Shown here: in pieces, positions 28,781 to 38,581 of the stretch
Numbering within the stretch: the first letter of the stretch is position 1
How the letters are laid out: each line of letters starts with the position of its first letter
Assembly (NCBI RefSeq): GCF_900638335.1
Contig: NZ_LR134508.1
Span: 744,001-808,000 of the forward strand
DNA from: Campylobacter lari
GTDB taxonomy: Bacteria > Campylobacterota > Campylobacteria > Campylobacterales > Campylobacteraceae
Direction: 5' to 3'
Length of the DNA: 64,000 nucleotides
Notes under the pieces: generated by a model
The model's input: only the letters and a program-made list of their open reading frames with translations
The model's database searches: none
Told to the model about the DNA's origin: nothing
Translations under genes and position numbers: made by a program

Positions 28781-31072
28781 TTAAGAATTTTGATTATTTG
28801 CTGCATTAATCATATTAGCAATAACGCTTGCTTGATTATTTAATTTAGAAATAATACTATCATACGCTGCCCATGTTGACCACATAGTGTCATATTTTGT
28901 ATCAATAGAGCTTTTTGTATTTTCTATGGTTTCATTTAAATTCTTTGATTCTTTTGTTAAGGAAGCTTTATATCCACCAAAAGATCCTTCAGAACTCATC
29001 ATTTCTCTCATAGTATTTTTTAAGACACCAAAAGTTCCAGTTTCTTCTTTCCAATTTGAATACATAGTTTTAGGACTTAAGCCAAATTGCTTTAAAAAAT
29101 CTTCTTTGCCTTGAATTTCCAAATCACTCCCTGAAGTTCCTTTGATTTTAAATTGAATTTTTTGATCAGAACTTCCCTGATTAATAATCTCAAAGCTAGC
29201 TTCTAAACCCTCTATTCCAAAACTATTAATATGATCTATAAGATTTTGAGCCATTTCCTCATCAGTATCTCCCGTTAATATAAATGGATCTCCGTTTTTA
29301 GTTTTGGTTAAATCTATAGTTTCATCATTATATATAATTTTAAATTCAGAATCAGTAAAATCAATTCCGCTTGGATTGTCTTTTGCAAAACCCCCAACTT
29401 TTTCCCCACTTAAGTTTATATCTTCAAAACCATTGCTTCCTACAAAAAATCTTTCAGCCATCTCTGGATCTTCACTAAATTTGGTATTAAATTTAGAAGA
29501 ATCAAAAGTCATAGTTCCATTAGATATAGTAAGCCCATAATCAGCCAAAGACAAACTAACTTTAGATGATATTTTCGTCCCTTCTGAAGTGTCGCTATCA
29601 CCAACTGTTATAGTTCCATCTACAGTGATAGTTTTTAGTAATATATTATTAATTTCTGATTTTATGTTATAGATTGAACTTACACCTACAAAATTTCCTT
29701 TTGTTCCCGCATCAGGGTCGTATTTTGTAGCTGCTGTGATATTCAACATTAAATCATTATAGGCAGTTGCTAAATTTTGTAAAGATTCTGAAATAGCAGC
29801 AGTATCTTGAGTAATATTAAAGCTAATTTCACCTTTTTGCTTTAATTCTAAAGTAGCATCAGGAGCTATATCTGTAATGGTATTAGTTGGTCTAGTCATT
29901 TTAACACCATCAACGCTAAAAATAGCATCCATACCTTTTTGTATATGGTTTTCATTATCTGCTTTTACATTATAACCTTGTGGAGTACTAGTATCTAAAG
30001 TGATTCCAAATTTACTGCTTAATAAATTTGTAGCCTTTTCATCTCTAGTGTAATTTGTTTGATCGATGTTACCATCTTCATCTACTGCATAACCACCATC
30101 AAAAATACCAAGTTCAGCACCATTAGTCGTTTTAAATGTTGCTGCACCATCTTTTAATTCAAGATTAACTTTACCATTAGTTTTTTTGCTAATTTGCTCG
30201 GCTAAACTTTCATAGGTAGTATTTTCATCAATATCTATGGTGTATTTATCATAATTATCACCATTTTTAACCACAAAAGTTAAAGAAGTTTTTTCTCCAG
30301 GGTTGAGAAGTTTATCAGAGGTTTGACCACTTATATTCCCACTAATTTGTGTCTTATCCGAATTTCCTTGTTCTCTAAAACCAAACAAACCGCCAGCACT
30401 AATGCTATTTTTATCAAGTTCCCAACCTAAACCTTTTAAAAGATCTTCATTGCCTGAAAAAGAAATATTATTTTGAGTTCCTGTATCTTTGCTTTGCACA
30501 ACTAGTCGATATGGATTTTCTCTATCTCCGGTATTGACTATTTTAGCTTCTACCTTACCTCCTGTTGCAGAATTTATTTTTTCAGCAAGTTGAGCTACAG
30601 TTGTGCTTTGATCTATATCAATTTTATATTCTTTTCCATTTTGAGTTATGGTAAAAGAAGTATTTCCTCCTTGCAATCCTAAACTTTGCATAACAGAAGA
30701 AGTTTTATCTTTAAAACCATTGCTTTGATAAACATCTTTTTGAGCAAGTTGATCCACAATAACTTTCATATTGGTAAGATTAGATAAAGATCCTACGGTT
30801 AAACTAGCAGCAGCACTATCGCCACTTACACTAGGAGAAACTTTTTTTTGATTAAATTGTGTTGCATCGCCAAGACTATTTACAGCAGTTTGAAATGCAA
30901 GTAGTTTAGCTTCAAGTTCTGCTAAGTCTTTTTGTCTTAAACCGTTAGTTTCAAGTTGCGAATTATAAAATTTCAAATTCGCATTCATTTCCGCCTCTTT
31001 AAGTTTATTTAGCGTATCACTTGTTAAAACACCTGAACCTATCCCTAAGCTTCCTAAACTACCTACTGCCAT
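28781..31072 (-). CDS. fliD: Flagellar filament cap protein FliD
   Basis: Caps the growing filament and helps flagellin subunits fold. The N-terminal domain (LGSLGIGSGVLTSDTLNKL) and C-terminal domain (SSIDTKYDTMWSTWAAYDSII) that form the conserved legs are present, and several flagellin-IN-like repeats lie between (YTIDIDENTTYESLAEQI and KIDIDQSTTVAQLAEKI). At 763 residues it is clearly longer than the roughly 640 residues I recall for C. jejuni FliD; the extra length lies in the exposed middle. It follows flaG by 2 nt. Confidence 0.92.
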   Translation of the reverse strand: MAVGSLGSLGIGSGVLTSDTLNKLKEAEMNANLKFYNSQLETNGLRQKDLAELEAKLLAFQTAVNSLGDATQFNQKKVSPSVSGDSAAASLTVGSLSNLTNMKVIVDQLAQKDVYQSNGFKDKTSSVMQSLGLQGGNTSFTITQNGKEYKIDIDQSTTVAQLAEKINSATGGKVEAKIVNTGDRENPYRLVVQSKDTGTQNNISFSGNEDLLKGLGWELDKNSISAGGLFGFREQGNSDKTQISGNISGQTSDKLLNPGEKTSLTFVVKNGDNYDKYTIDIDENTTYESLAEQISKKTNGKVNLELKDGAATFKTTNGAELGIFDGGYAVDEDGNIDQTNYTRDEKATNLLSSKFGITLDTSTPQGYNVKADNENHIQKGMDAIFSVDGVKMTRPTNTITDIAPDATLELKQKGEISFNITQDTAAISESLQNLATAYNDLMLNITAATKYDPDAGTKGNFVGVSSIYNIKSEINNILLKTITVDGTITVGDSDTSEGTKISSKVSLSLADYGLTISNGTMTFDSSKFNTKFSEDPEMAERFFVGSNGFEDINLSGEKVGGFAKDNPSGIDFTDSEFKIIYNDETIDLTKTKNGDPFILTGDTDEEMAQNLIDHINSFGIEGLEASFEIINQGSSDQKIQFKIKGTSGSDLEIQGKEDFLKQFGLSPKTMYSNWKEETGTFGVLKNTMREMMSSEGSFGGYKASLTKESKNLNETIENTKSSIDTKYDTMWSTWAAYDSIISKLNNQASVIANMINAANNQNS

Positions 31073-31074
31073 GA

Positions 31075-31419
31075 TTAACTCTCCTTATCAAAAATAGTAC
31101 CTATAACACCTTTAAAATGTTCTATTAATTTCATTGCTTCTTCACTAGGAATTTTACGTATCAGCTTTCCAGTATCTTTTTCAGTTACATTTATATACAT
31201 TTCATTAATTTTATCATTAAATGCAAAACGAACATTTGTTCCTAGTGTTTCCATTTGGTTATTAAGTTTTTCTGTTGCATTTTTTAGTTTTTCATTTAAA
31301 TTCTCATCTTGATTATTTAAATTAACTTGTTGCTTATTCTCTTGAGGTGCTTTTTCAATACTTTTTGTATTAAAATGAGTTACATTTGCATCTCTTTGAA
31401 TATTGTTTCCAATGTCCAT
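31075..31419 (-). CDS. flaG: FlaG family flagellar protein
   Basis: The 114-residue protein has a disordered N-terminal half rich in Asn/Gln/Lys and the FlaG domain (NVRFAFNDKINEMYINVTEKDTGKLIRKIPSEEAM, motif at about residues 61-95). In Campylobacter and Helicobacter relatives FlaG limits filament length. It is first in the operon behind a sigma28 promoter. Confidence 0.9.
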   Translation of the reverse strand: MDIGNNIQRDANVTHFNTKSIEKAPQENKQQVNLNNQDENLNEKLKNATEKLNNQMETLGTNVRFAFNDKINEMYINVTEKDTGKLIRKIPSEEAMKLIEHFKGVIGTIFDKES

Positions 31420-31453
31420 TTTAAACTCCTTTTTAAAAGACTTTAAAATACTC

Positions 31454-31480
31454 TATCGACATAATTTTAAAAAACTTAAT
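31454..31480 (-). promoter_or_regulatory. Sigma28 (FliA) promoter of flaG-fliD-fliS
   Basis: The minus strand reads TTAA, a 15-nt spacer, then GTCGATAG. This fits the TAAA-N15-GCCGATAA consensus of flagellar sigma28 promoters with only small deviations. It ends 35 nt upstream of the flaG ATG. Late-class control fits the late role of filament cap and flagellin chaperone. Confidence 0.75.
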
Positions 31481-31540
31481 ATTTAGATTAAAAATCTATA
31501 TTTTCTTGATAAGCAAAAAGTGTTCTCAAAAAGTTTAAAA

Positions 31541-33334
31541 TTAAAAAATTTCAAACTTTTTGAATAATTTTTCATCATTTGGAAGTAAATTTTTAGCAAT
31601 AAGTCTATCTATAACTTCTTTGGAGCAATTTGTCATTAAAGGCCATTCTTTATGGTAATCTTCTAATAATCCTTTATTTGTCGCATCGATTGCAATGCAA
31701 TCTTTTTTAATAAATATATCTCTTTTTGCATCAATATTATTTACCACGCGCCAAATTAGCATATAAGGATTTTCTAAAATAGCATCTATATCCAAGAAAA
31801 CTAAGATTCTAAAATGTTTTTTACAAGTTTGTAATTTTTCAAAAATTTGAGTAATTTTTTCTTTTTTATCAATTAAAATTACACAAATTGGAGCAAAGGT
31901 TTGGGTGTAAAACTGCTTTAATTTTAAAATACTTTGATCTTTTTCTTTAAAAAGCGAAAGCAAGGTTTCATCGCTTAGAATTTCAAGCTCGACTTTTTTC
32001 TCATCACCACACGCATCAAGCCCTGCTTTACCACCATAACAATAAGTACTTGAAGCATGATCAAGCTGATCGCAAATTCCTTCACTAATAAGTAATTTTT
32101 CTTCATCAAAACGATTAAGTATATAAGGTATGAGTTTGTCATAATCTTGCAAGTAAGGTGCATTTTCATCAACAAAAATAGCATGTTTTACAAAACTCAT
32201 TTGCCCTACTCCCCAAAAAGTATGCATGACTTGTTTTGCATGAGCTGGGTATTTTGCTTCTATTTTAGCCAAGATTAGATTATGAAAAACCCCGTTTTCA
32301 GGCATGTTATAATCTATCAAATCAGGCGCGTTTGTCTGAAGTAAAGGTAAAAAAATTCTTTCTGTGCCAAGCCCCATGTATTTATCTTCTAAAGGTGGTT
32401 TTCCCACAACAGTAGCTTGATAAATCGCATTTTTTTTAGCAAAGATTTTTTCTACTTTTAAAATAGGACAAAGCTCAATCGGAGTGTAAAAACCCGTATG
32501 ATCTCCAAAAGGTCCCTCAGGTGCAAATTCATTTGGATCTACAAAGCCTTCAATCACAAAATCACTATCATAAGGCACATAAAGATGATTGCTTTTACAT
32601 TTTGCCAAAATTACAGGTTTTTTCTTGATAAAACCATAAAGTAAAAGTTCAAAAATTCCTTTTGGTAAAGGTGCTTGAGCACACCAAATATATAAAGGAT
32701 CTCCACCTATAGCTATGCTTACTGGCATTTTTTGATTTGCTTTTTTATACTCATGAAAAAAATGGCTCGCATCTTTATGAATTTGCCAATGCATAAGCAA
32801 GGTTTTTTCATCAACCACTTGCAAGCGATACATTCCAAGATTATTTTGTTTTCCATCTAAGCTTTGAGTGTAAACTTGCCCCATGGTAATAAAAGGCGCA
32901 GCGTCTTTTTCCCAAGTTTTTAAAATAGGCATATCATATAAAGAATTTAAGCTTTTGTAGTTAAATTCTCCATCTTTTTTAATGCGTTTTGGTGGGATAT
33001 TTTTTAAATCAAGTAAGGTTTTGAAAAAATTTAATTTTGCTCCAAAACTTTGTGGTATATGCATTTTAAGTAAAGAACTAATTTCTTTAGCTACTTCCTC
33101 ATAGTCTTTCCCAAATGCCAAATTTAAAGCTTTTTTATTACAAAAAGTATTTAAAAGTACGGGATAATCGTATTTTTTACCATTTTTTACTGCATTAGTA
33201 AAAAGTAAGGCTTTTGAATCTTCTTTTTTAACTTCTATATAAGCTAAATGTGCCATTTCAAGATCAACATCAACAGGTTCATGGATGGTTTTTAATAAAT
33301 TATTTTTTTCTAAAAGCTCTATGAATTTTTGCAT
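31541..33334 (-). CDS. ubiD: UbiD-family decarboxylase (menaquinone pathway)
   Basis: Prenylated-FMN-dependent aromatic decarboxylase of 597 residues; its cofactor would come from the ubiX product at 12275. Family motifs include ISIAIGGDP-like SIAIGGDPLYIW, EGFVDPNEFAPEGPFGDHTGFYTPIE (in pieces, about residues 262-288) with the catalytic Glu residues, and FVDEN. In this lineage it probably acts in menaquinone synthesis. It is the last gene of the hemA-proS-fxsA-hemC-ubiD operon and abuts hemC. Confidence 0.92.
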   Translation of the reverse strand: MQKFIELLEKNNLLKTIHEPVDVDLEMAHLAYIEVKKEDSKALLFTNAVKNGKKYDYPVLLNTFCNKKALNLAFGKDYEEVAKEISSLLKMHIPQSFGAKLNFFKTLLDLKNIPPKRIKKDGEFNYKSLNSLYDMPILKTWEKDAAPFITMGQVYTQSLDGKQNNLGMYRLQVVDEKTLLMHWQIHKDASHFFHEYKKANQKMPVSIAIGGDPLYIWCAQAPLPKGIFELLLYGFIKKKPVILAKCKSNHLYVPYDSDFVIEGFVDPNEFAPEGPFGDHTGFYTPIELCPILKVEKIFAKKNAIYQATVVGKPPLEDKYMGLGTERIFLPLLQTNAPDLIDYNMPENGVFHNLILAKIEAKYPAHAKQVMHTFWGVGQMSFVKHAIFVDENAPYLQDYDKLIPYILNRFDEEKLLISEGICDQLDHASSTYCYGGKAGLDACGDEKKVELEILSDETLLSLFKEKDQSILKLKQFYTQTFAPICVILIDKKEKITQIFEKLQTCKKHFRILVFLDIDAILENPYMLIWRVVNNIDAKRDIFIKKDCIAIDATNKGLLEDYHKEWPLMTNCSKEVIDRLIAKNLLPNDEKLFKKFEIF

Positions 33335-34261
33335 TTATATCATACTCTCTGCTTCTTTTAAAATTTCTTTTGCGCCTTTTGCTATCATTTCTTTAGCTAA
33401 AAGCTCGCCTGTATTTGCGTAATCTTGTTTATTAATCACTCTTTTTTCTTTGAGAATTTTACTTGCATCAGGTAAGCCTACTATGGCGCGAATTTCTATT
33501 TTTTCATCAATGATTTTTGCATTAATTCCTATAGGTACTTGGCAGCCACCTTCTAGAGTTTTTATAAAATCTCTTTCTATATGGGTTTCTATGAAGGCAT
33601 TTTCGTCATTTAAGCATTCAAGGTATTTTAAAATTTTCTTATCATCAATGCTTTCTATGCCTAAGGCTCCTTGGGAAGCAGCAGGTATCATCTCATCAAG
33701 TTCAAAAGCCCTAATGTATTTTATTTCTTTATCCAAACCTAAGCGTTTAATACCAGCTAAAGCTAAAATAATAGCGTCAAATTCTTTGGCTTTAAGTTTT
33801 TCTAAGCGTGAGTTAATATTACCTCTTAGAGAAATGATGTTTAAATCAGGTCTTAGTGCTAAAAGTTGCATTCTTCTTCTAAGACTTGTTGTACCTACTT
33901 TTGCACCTTTTGGAAGGGCATTTAAGTCTTCATAATATTCACTCAAAAAAGCATCATTTACTACCTCTCTTTTTGAAATAGCAGCTAAAACCAAACCTTT
34001 TGGGAAAAAACTAGGCACATCTTTTAAACTGTGCACAGCTAAATGCGAATCGCCTCTTAACATACTTTCTTCAAGCTCTTTTGTGAAAAGTCCTTTTCCA
34101 CCTATTTTAGCTAAAGGTGAATCAAGTAAAACATCACCTTTAGTTTTAAAACCCTCTAAAGAAATTTCTAATTCAGAATGTGTTTGTGATAGTTTATTTT
34201 TTATATACTCACTTTGCCATAATGCAAGTTGGCTTTTTCTTGTTGCGATAATTAATTGCAT
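33335..34261 (-). CDS. hemC: Porphobilinogen deaminase (hydroxymethylbilane synthase)
   Basis: Polymerises four porphobilinogens into hydroxymethylbilane in heme synthesis. The 308 residues show ATRKSQLALWQ, the substrate loop HSLKDVPSFFP, GTTSLRRRMQLL and the dipyrromethane cofactor cysteine in LEGGCQVPIG. It overlaps the fxsA-like gene by 10 nt and shares the operon with hemA. Confidence 0.96.
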   Translation of the reverse strand: MQLIIATRKSQLALWQSEYIKNKLSQTHSELEISLEGFKTKGDVLLDSPLAKIGGKGLFTKELEESMLRGDSHLAVHSLKDVPSFFPKGLVLAAISKREVVNDAFLSEYYEDLNALPKGAKVGTTSLRRRMQLLALRPDLNIISLRGNINSRLEKLKAKEFDAIILALAGIKRLGLDKEIKYIRAFELDEMIPAASQGALGIESIDDKKILKYLECLNDENAFIETHIERDFIKTLEGGCQVPIGINAKIIDEKIEIRAIVGLPDASKILKEKRVINKQDYANTGELLAKEMIAKGAKEILKEAESMI

Positions 34262-34650
34262 TTTTTATGCTCCTGTATGATTTCTACATCTATGATTTCT
34301 TCTTCATTATTTGTTTGATGATGATATTTTCTTTTTTGTTTTGTAAAAAGTTTTAGTGCCATCATAAAAAATAAAAGCAAAATTCCTAAAAATGTACTTA
34401 AAATTCCTGGTATTAAAAGTAAAATTCCTACTATAGTTAAGGAAAATAATTTAATCATACCAAATAAATTCGTGTTAGTATTTTGCATAGTAATGAGATT
34501 TGTCCAAGTCTTTGCTAAAAACATTGCTCCTAAAAACATACTTGCAAAAACTATCATAAAAAAATTTAAAAAACCAAAAAAGGCTATAAATAAAATACTA
34601 GCAATTAATTCTAAAATCAAAAATGCACTTATATTTATTCTTGCTATCAT
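34252..34650 (-). CDS. FxsA-family membrane protein
   Basis: A 132-residue inner-membrane protein with three or four hydrophobic helices (ISAFLILELIASILFIAFFG, MIVFASMFLGAMFLA and LTIVGILLLIPGILSTFLGILL) and a cytoplasmic basic/acidic tail. The GxxLLIPGxxTDxxG-like segment is typical of FxsA. E. coli FxsA was linked to phage exclusion; the usual function is unknown. It overlaps proS and hemC. Confidence 0.83.
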   Translation of the reverse strand: MIARINISAFLILELIASILFIAFFGFLNFFMIVFASMFLGAMFLAKTWTNLITMQNTNTNLFGMIKLFSLTIVGILLLIPGILSTFLGILLLFFMMALKLFTKQKRKYHHQTNNEEEIIDVEIIQEHKKCN

Positions 34651-36344
34651 AGAATTTTCTCTAAGTGTGAAATTACTTCTTGGGTTTTTAAAACTTGTTT
34701 TTCTAAGGTATTTCTATGGATTAACTCTACTTCATTATTTTCTAAGCCTTTGCCTATAACTAAAGCATAAGGAAAGCCCATTAATTCAAAATCATTAATC
34801 TTTACACCAAAACGCTCATTTCTATCATCAAATAAAATTTCTTTATCTCTAAAATGAGTGTAAATTTGCTCAGCAAATTCCATAGCTTTTGTATCTTTTA
34901 TATTAGAAACGATGATATCTAAAACAAAAGGAGCTAAAGTTTTATTCCAAATACAGCCTTTTTCATCATGGCTTGCTTCTATGGCAACCGCAACCAAACG
35001 ACTAACACCCATACCATAACAACCCATAGTGAAAAATTGAGCTTTACCATTTTCATCTAAATAGCTTGCATTCATTGCTTTTGAGTATTTATTTCCAAGT
35101 TTAAAAATATGCCCTACTTCAATACCTTTGCTTTGCTTAAGCTTGTGTTGGCATTTTGGACAAAGATCATGCTCTTTAACTGCCGCAAGATCTTTAAAGC
35201 GCTCTTTATTTAAATTTACAACATTGATTCCGACTAAATGATAATCTTTTTTATTTGCTCCAATAATCATATTTGTTTCATTTTCAAGCTCATGATCAAT
35301 ATAAAAATCAACTCCATTTAATCCTACAAAACCGATAAATCCTGGCACTAAACCTGCTTTTTCTAATTCTTCTTCACTTACATCAACTAATTCTAGTGCA
35401 TTTGCCGCATTTAGTGCTTTAACTTCTTGTAATTCATCATCACCGCGTATAAAAAATACTACAATTTTTTCTTCATTTTCATAAATAGCTTTTTTAGCAA
35501 TAGCTTTAATAGTATAGTAAGGGTTAATTTTAAAAAATTCTGCTAATTCTTCTATAGTTTTTACATTTGGAGTGTGAAATTGTGTAGCAAAGTCAGCTTC
35601 TGGTCTTTCATCTTCGCAACTTTTTTTAGCTCTTTTTGCTGCTTCAATATTTGCAGCATAATCACAATGCTCACATAATAATATATCATCCTCGCCATTT
35701 TTAGCCAAAACCATAAATTCTTTTGAACCGCTTCCACCAATAGCCCCGCTATCAGCTTCAACAGCTCTAAATTCAAGTCCTAATCTTGTAAGAATTTTAC
35801 TATAAGTTTCATACATAAGATTAAATTCTTTGTCTAAATCAGCTTCATTAGCATGAAAACTATAACCATCTTTCATTAAAAATTCTCTACATCTTAAAAG
35901 TCCAAATCTAGGTCTAGCTTCATCTCTAAATTTAAGTCCTATTTGATATAAATGTAAAGGAAGTTGTTTGTAAGAATTTATTTTATTTCTTACTAAAGCC
36001 ACCATAGCTTCTTCATGAGTTGGCCCTAAGACAAAATCATTTTCTTTTCTATCTTTAAAGCGTAAAAGCTCTTTGCCAAAAACATTAAATCTTCCACTTT
36101 CTTTCCAAAGTTCAGCTGGAGTATTAAAACTTAAATTTACTTCTAAAGCTCCCGCTTTATCCATTTCTTCTTTGATGATATTTTTAATCTTATCTAAAAC
36201 TCTTTTTCCTAAAGGTAAAAAATTATACAAACCACTTCCAATTTGTTCTACAAAGGCACCTTTAACTAAAAATATATGACTTGGTAAAGTAGCGTCTTTT
36301 GGATTTTCTTTTGTACTTATGGCATAAAATTTACTAAATTTCAT
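34647..36344 (-). CDS. proS: Prolyl-tRNA synthetase
   Basis: Bacterial-type class II enzyme of 565 residues with the editing insertion. Motif 2 appears as FRDEARPRFGLLRCREFLMKDGYSFH (about residues 136-161) and motif 3 as MGCYGMGVSRLVAVAIE. The ATG at 36344 has a GGAG site and gives the usual MKFSKFYAISTK start; an upstream in-frame ATG at 36368 would add eight residues lying inside hemA. It overlaps hemA by 11 nt. Confidence 0.96.
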   Translation of the reverse strand: MKFSKFYAISTKENPKDATLPSHIFLVKGAFVEQIGSGLYNFLPLGKRVLDKIKNIIKEEMDKAGALEVNLSFNTPAELWKESGRFNVFGKELLRFKDRKENDFVLGPTHEEAMVALVRNKINSYKQLPLHLYQIGLKFRDEARPRFGLLRCREFLMKDGYSFHANEADLDKEFNLMYETYSKILTRLGLEFRAVEADSGAIGGSGSKEFMVLAKNGEDDILLCEHCDYAANIEAAKRAKKSCEDERPEADFATQFHTPNVKTIEELAEFFKINPYYTIKAIAKKAIYENEEKIVVFFIRGDDELQEVKALNAANALELVDVSEEELEKAGLVPGFIGFVGLNGVDFYIDHELENETNMIIGANKKDYHLVGINVVNLNKERFKDLAAVKEHDLCPKCQHKLKQSKGIEVGHIFKLGNKYSKAMNASYLDENGKAQFFTMGCYGMGVSRLVAVAIEASHDEKGCIWNKTLAPFVLDIIVSNIKDTKAMEFAEQIYTHFRDKEILFDDRNERFGVKINDFELMGFPYALVIGKGLENNEVELIHRNTLEKQVLKTQEVISHLEKIL

Positions 36345-37641
36345 GATTATTCTCCAAATTAAATTCACATTTATAAAGGTTTAAACCTTCCATATTTTCA
36401 TTTTTTAAATCAAACACATAACGCATAGCATTAACTACTGAATCATTTTGCATAGTTCCACTTAGCTTTTTTAAATTTACACTAGGATGATGTAAAAAGG
36501 CATTCATTACTTGTCTTATAAGCTTTCTTGCTTCTTCATGGTTTGAGTGTTTTAAATATCCTTTATCTATAGCCTTTTGTAATTGTTCTTTAGCGATTTT
36601 ATCAGCTTGTAAACGTAGTTGTTTCACTAAAGGTAAGGTTGCTAGTTTGCTTAGATGTTGAAAAAATTCATTTGTCATAGTTCCTACTATAGAATAAGCG
36701 ATTTGGGCTTGGTGTTCTCTTAGAGTTAAATTTTTTCTTACAACTTCTTCTAAATCATCAACAGCATAGACTATATTTTTTTCATTTGCTTTTACATCAA
36801 TATCCCTAGGCACCGCTATATCAAAAAAATATCTTTTATAATCTTTTTCTTCTAATAAATCATTAGTTATAATAGCATGCGGAGCATTTGTGGCGCTAAA
36901 AAATATCTCATATTGATTTAATGCTTCTTTTAAATTTGCAATACTTTCACAACTTGCATTTTCACCCAAATCCTCACAAAGCTTTTGGGCATTTTGTATA
37001 TCTCTATTTAATATTAATACTTTGGCCTTAGCATTTAATAAATGCTTACAGGCTAGTTCGCTCATTTCCCCTGCACCTACTACAACTGCAGTTTTATTTT
37101 CTAAATTTAGGAGTTCTTTGGCTTTTGCTACTGCTACTGAAGCAACTGAAATAGGATTTTTAGAAATTTCGGTTTGATTTCTAACATTTGCTGCACATTT
37201 AAAAGCATAATGCACCGCTCTAGTTAAATGCACACCACATCTTTGCTCTTGCAGGGCAAATTTATAAGCATCTTTTAATTGTCCAGCAATTTGTGTTTCA
37301 CCAATAACCAAACTATCAAGCGAACTTGCTACGGAAAATAAATGATGAATAGCTCCACTGTCTTCGTAAAAATCAGCCTTAGTGCTTAAATTTTCTTTAT
37401 CAACTCCACAAAGCAAACTAAGTGTTTTTAAAATATGCTCATTAATGCTTTCAATATTCCCAACAAAAAGAAAAATTTCAACCCTATTACAAGTACTAAG
37501 TACTAGGCTTTCTAAAATTTTATTATTAGTATGGATTAACTTTAACAACTCTCTTTTTTTATCTTCATTAGAAAAGGAAAGTTTTTCTCTGGTAGCAATA
37601 TCTGTATTTTTATGTGTAAAACTGATACAATAATAATGCAT
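36334..37641 (-). CDS. hemA: Glutamyl-tRNA reductase
   Basis: First step of the C5 heme pathway, reducing Glu-tRNA to glutamate-1-semialdehyde. The 435 residues have the catalytic cysteine in VLSTCNRVEIF, GETQIAGQLKDAY, the NADPH-binding VVGAGEMSELA and DIAVPRDID. It overlaps ispB by 1 nt and proS by 11 nt. Confidence 0.96.
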   Translation of the reverse strand: MHYYCISFTHKNTDIATREKLSFSNEDKKRELLKLIHTNNKILESLVLSTCNRVEIFLFVGNIESINEHILKTLSLLCGVDKENLSTKADFYEDSGAIHHLFSVASSLDSLVIGETQIAGQLKDAYKFALQEQRCGVHLTRAVHYAFKCAANVRNQTEISKNPISVASVAVAKAKELLNLENKTAVVVGAGEMSELACKHLLNAKAKVLILNRDIQNAQKLCEDLGENASCESIANLKEALNQYEIFFSATNAPHAIITNDLLEEKDYKRYFFDIAVPRDIDVKANEKNIVYAVDDLEEVVRKNLTLREHQAQIAYSIVGTMTNEFFQHLSKLATLPLVKQLRLQADKIAKEQLQKAIDKGYLKHSNHEEARKLIRQVMNAFLHHPSVNLKKLSGTMQNDSVVNAMRYVFDLKNENMEGLNLYKCEFNLENNHEI

Positions 37642-38537
37642 TAAAATTCCCTTTCTATCATACTTTTGATAATATCTTCTAAAACTTTTATATTGTATTT
37701 TTTTATAGCGTTTAAGGCGTTATTTGCATAAGTATTTAATTCTTGGCCAACTTGATTAAAAATTCCATATTCTTGCATTTTATTTTTAATCCAATTAAGC
37801 TCATCCGCACTTAAATCTTTCTTATAATAAGACTTAAGTATTTCTTGATCTTGTGGATTTAATTTTTCACATAAATACATATAAGCAAGAGTAGTTTTAC
37901 CTTCTTTAAAATCATTCATAACTGGTTTTCCCAAGGTTTGTTCATCGCCTTTAATATCTAAAATATCATCTACAATTTGAAAAGCCAAACCCAAATTTTT
38001 ACCATATTCTGCAAAATCATTTTCATCTAAACCGGCAAGTATTGCTCCGCATCTTGCACTAGCTTCGATTAAAACCGCTGTTTTATTATATATCATTTGC
38101 AAATAAGCATTTTTATCAGTATTGAAAGTTTCACTTAAATTTACATCCATTAACTCGCCAACAGAAAGCATTACAACGGCATTAGAGATAATTTTTGCTA
38201 ATTTTAAATCAATCAAAGAAAGTTCATAGAAAGCTTTTGAATATAAGATATCTCCAAGCATGATGGCATTTTTGGCTCCAAATTGTGCATTAATAGACTT
38301 TACGCCTCTTCTTAATTTTGCCTCATCAATCACATCATCATGCAATAAACTTGCAGCATGAATTAACTCTATAATAGCACAGATTTTATAGCTAATATCA
38401 CTTTCTCCAGCTATTTTTAAAAGTAATTTTGAGCGTAATTTTTTACCACCTTGAAGTTTTGAACTCATGATTAAAATAGGCTTGTAGTTTAGCTCGGATA
38501 AAAATTCATGCATATATTGATCGATCTTTTGCACCAT
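37641..38537 (-). CDS. ispB: Polyprenyl (octaprenyl-type) diphosphate synthase
   Basis: Elongates isoprenoid chains, probably for the menaquinone side chain. The 298 residues contain the first aspartate-rich motif LLHDDVIDEAKLRRG, KTAVLIEASARCG and the second motif QIVDDILDIKG. Product length cannot be read with certainty from sequence. It heads the quinone/heme operon. Confidence 0.9.
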   Translation of the reverse strand: MVQKIDQYMHEFLSELNYKPILIMSSKLQGGKKLRSKLLLKIAGESDISYKICAIIELIHAASLLHDDVIDEAKLRRGVKSINAQFGAKNAIMLGDILYSKAFYELSLIDLKLAKIISNAVVMLSVGELMDVNLSETFNTDKNAYLQMIYNKTAVLIEASARCGAILAGLDENDFAEYGKNLGLAFQIVDDILDIKGDEQTLGKPVMNDFKEGKTTLAYMYLCEKLNPQDQEILKSYYKKDLSADELNWIKNKMQEYGIFNQVGQELNTYANNALNAIKKYNIKVLEDIIKSMIEREF

Positions 38538-38581
38538 GTTTTCCTTAGTTTTCTTATAATTGTATTTTATTAAATTTTACT

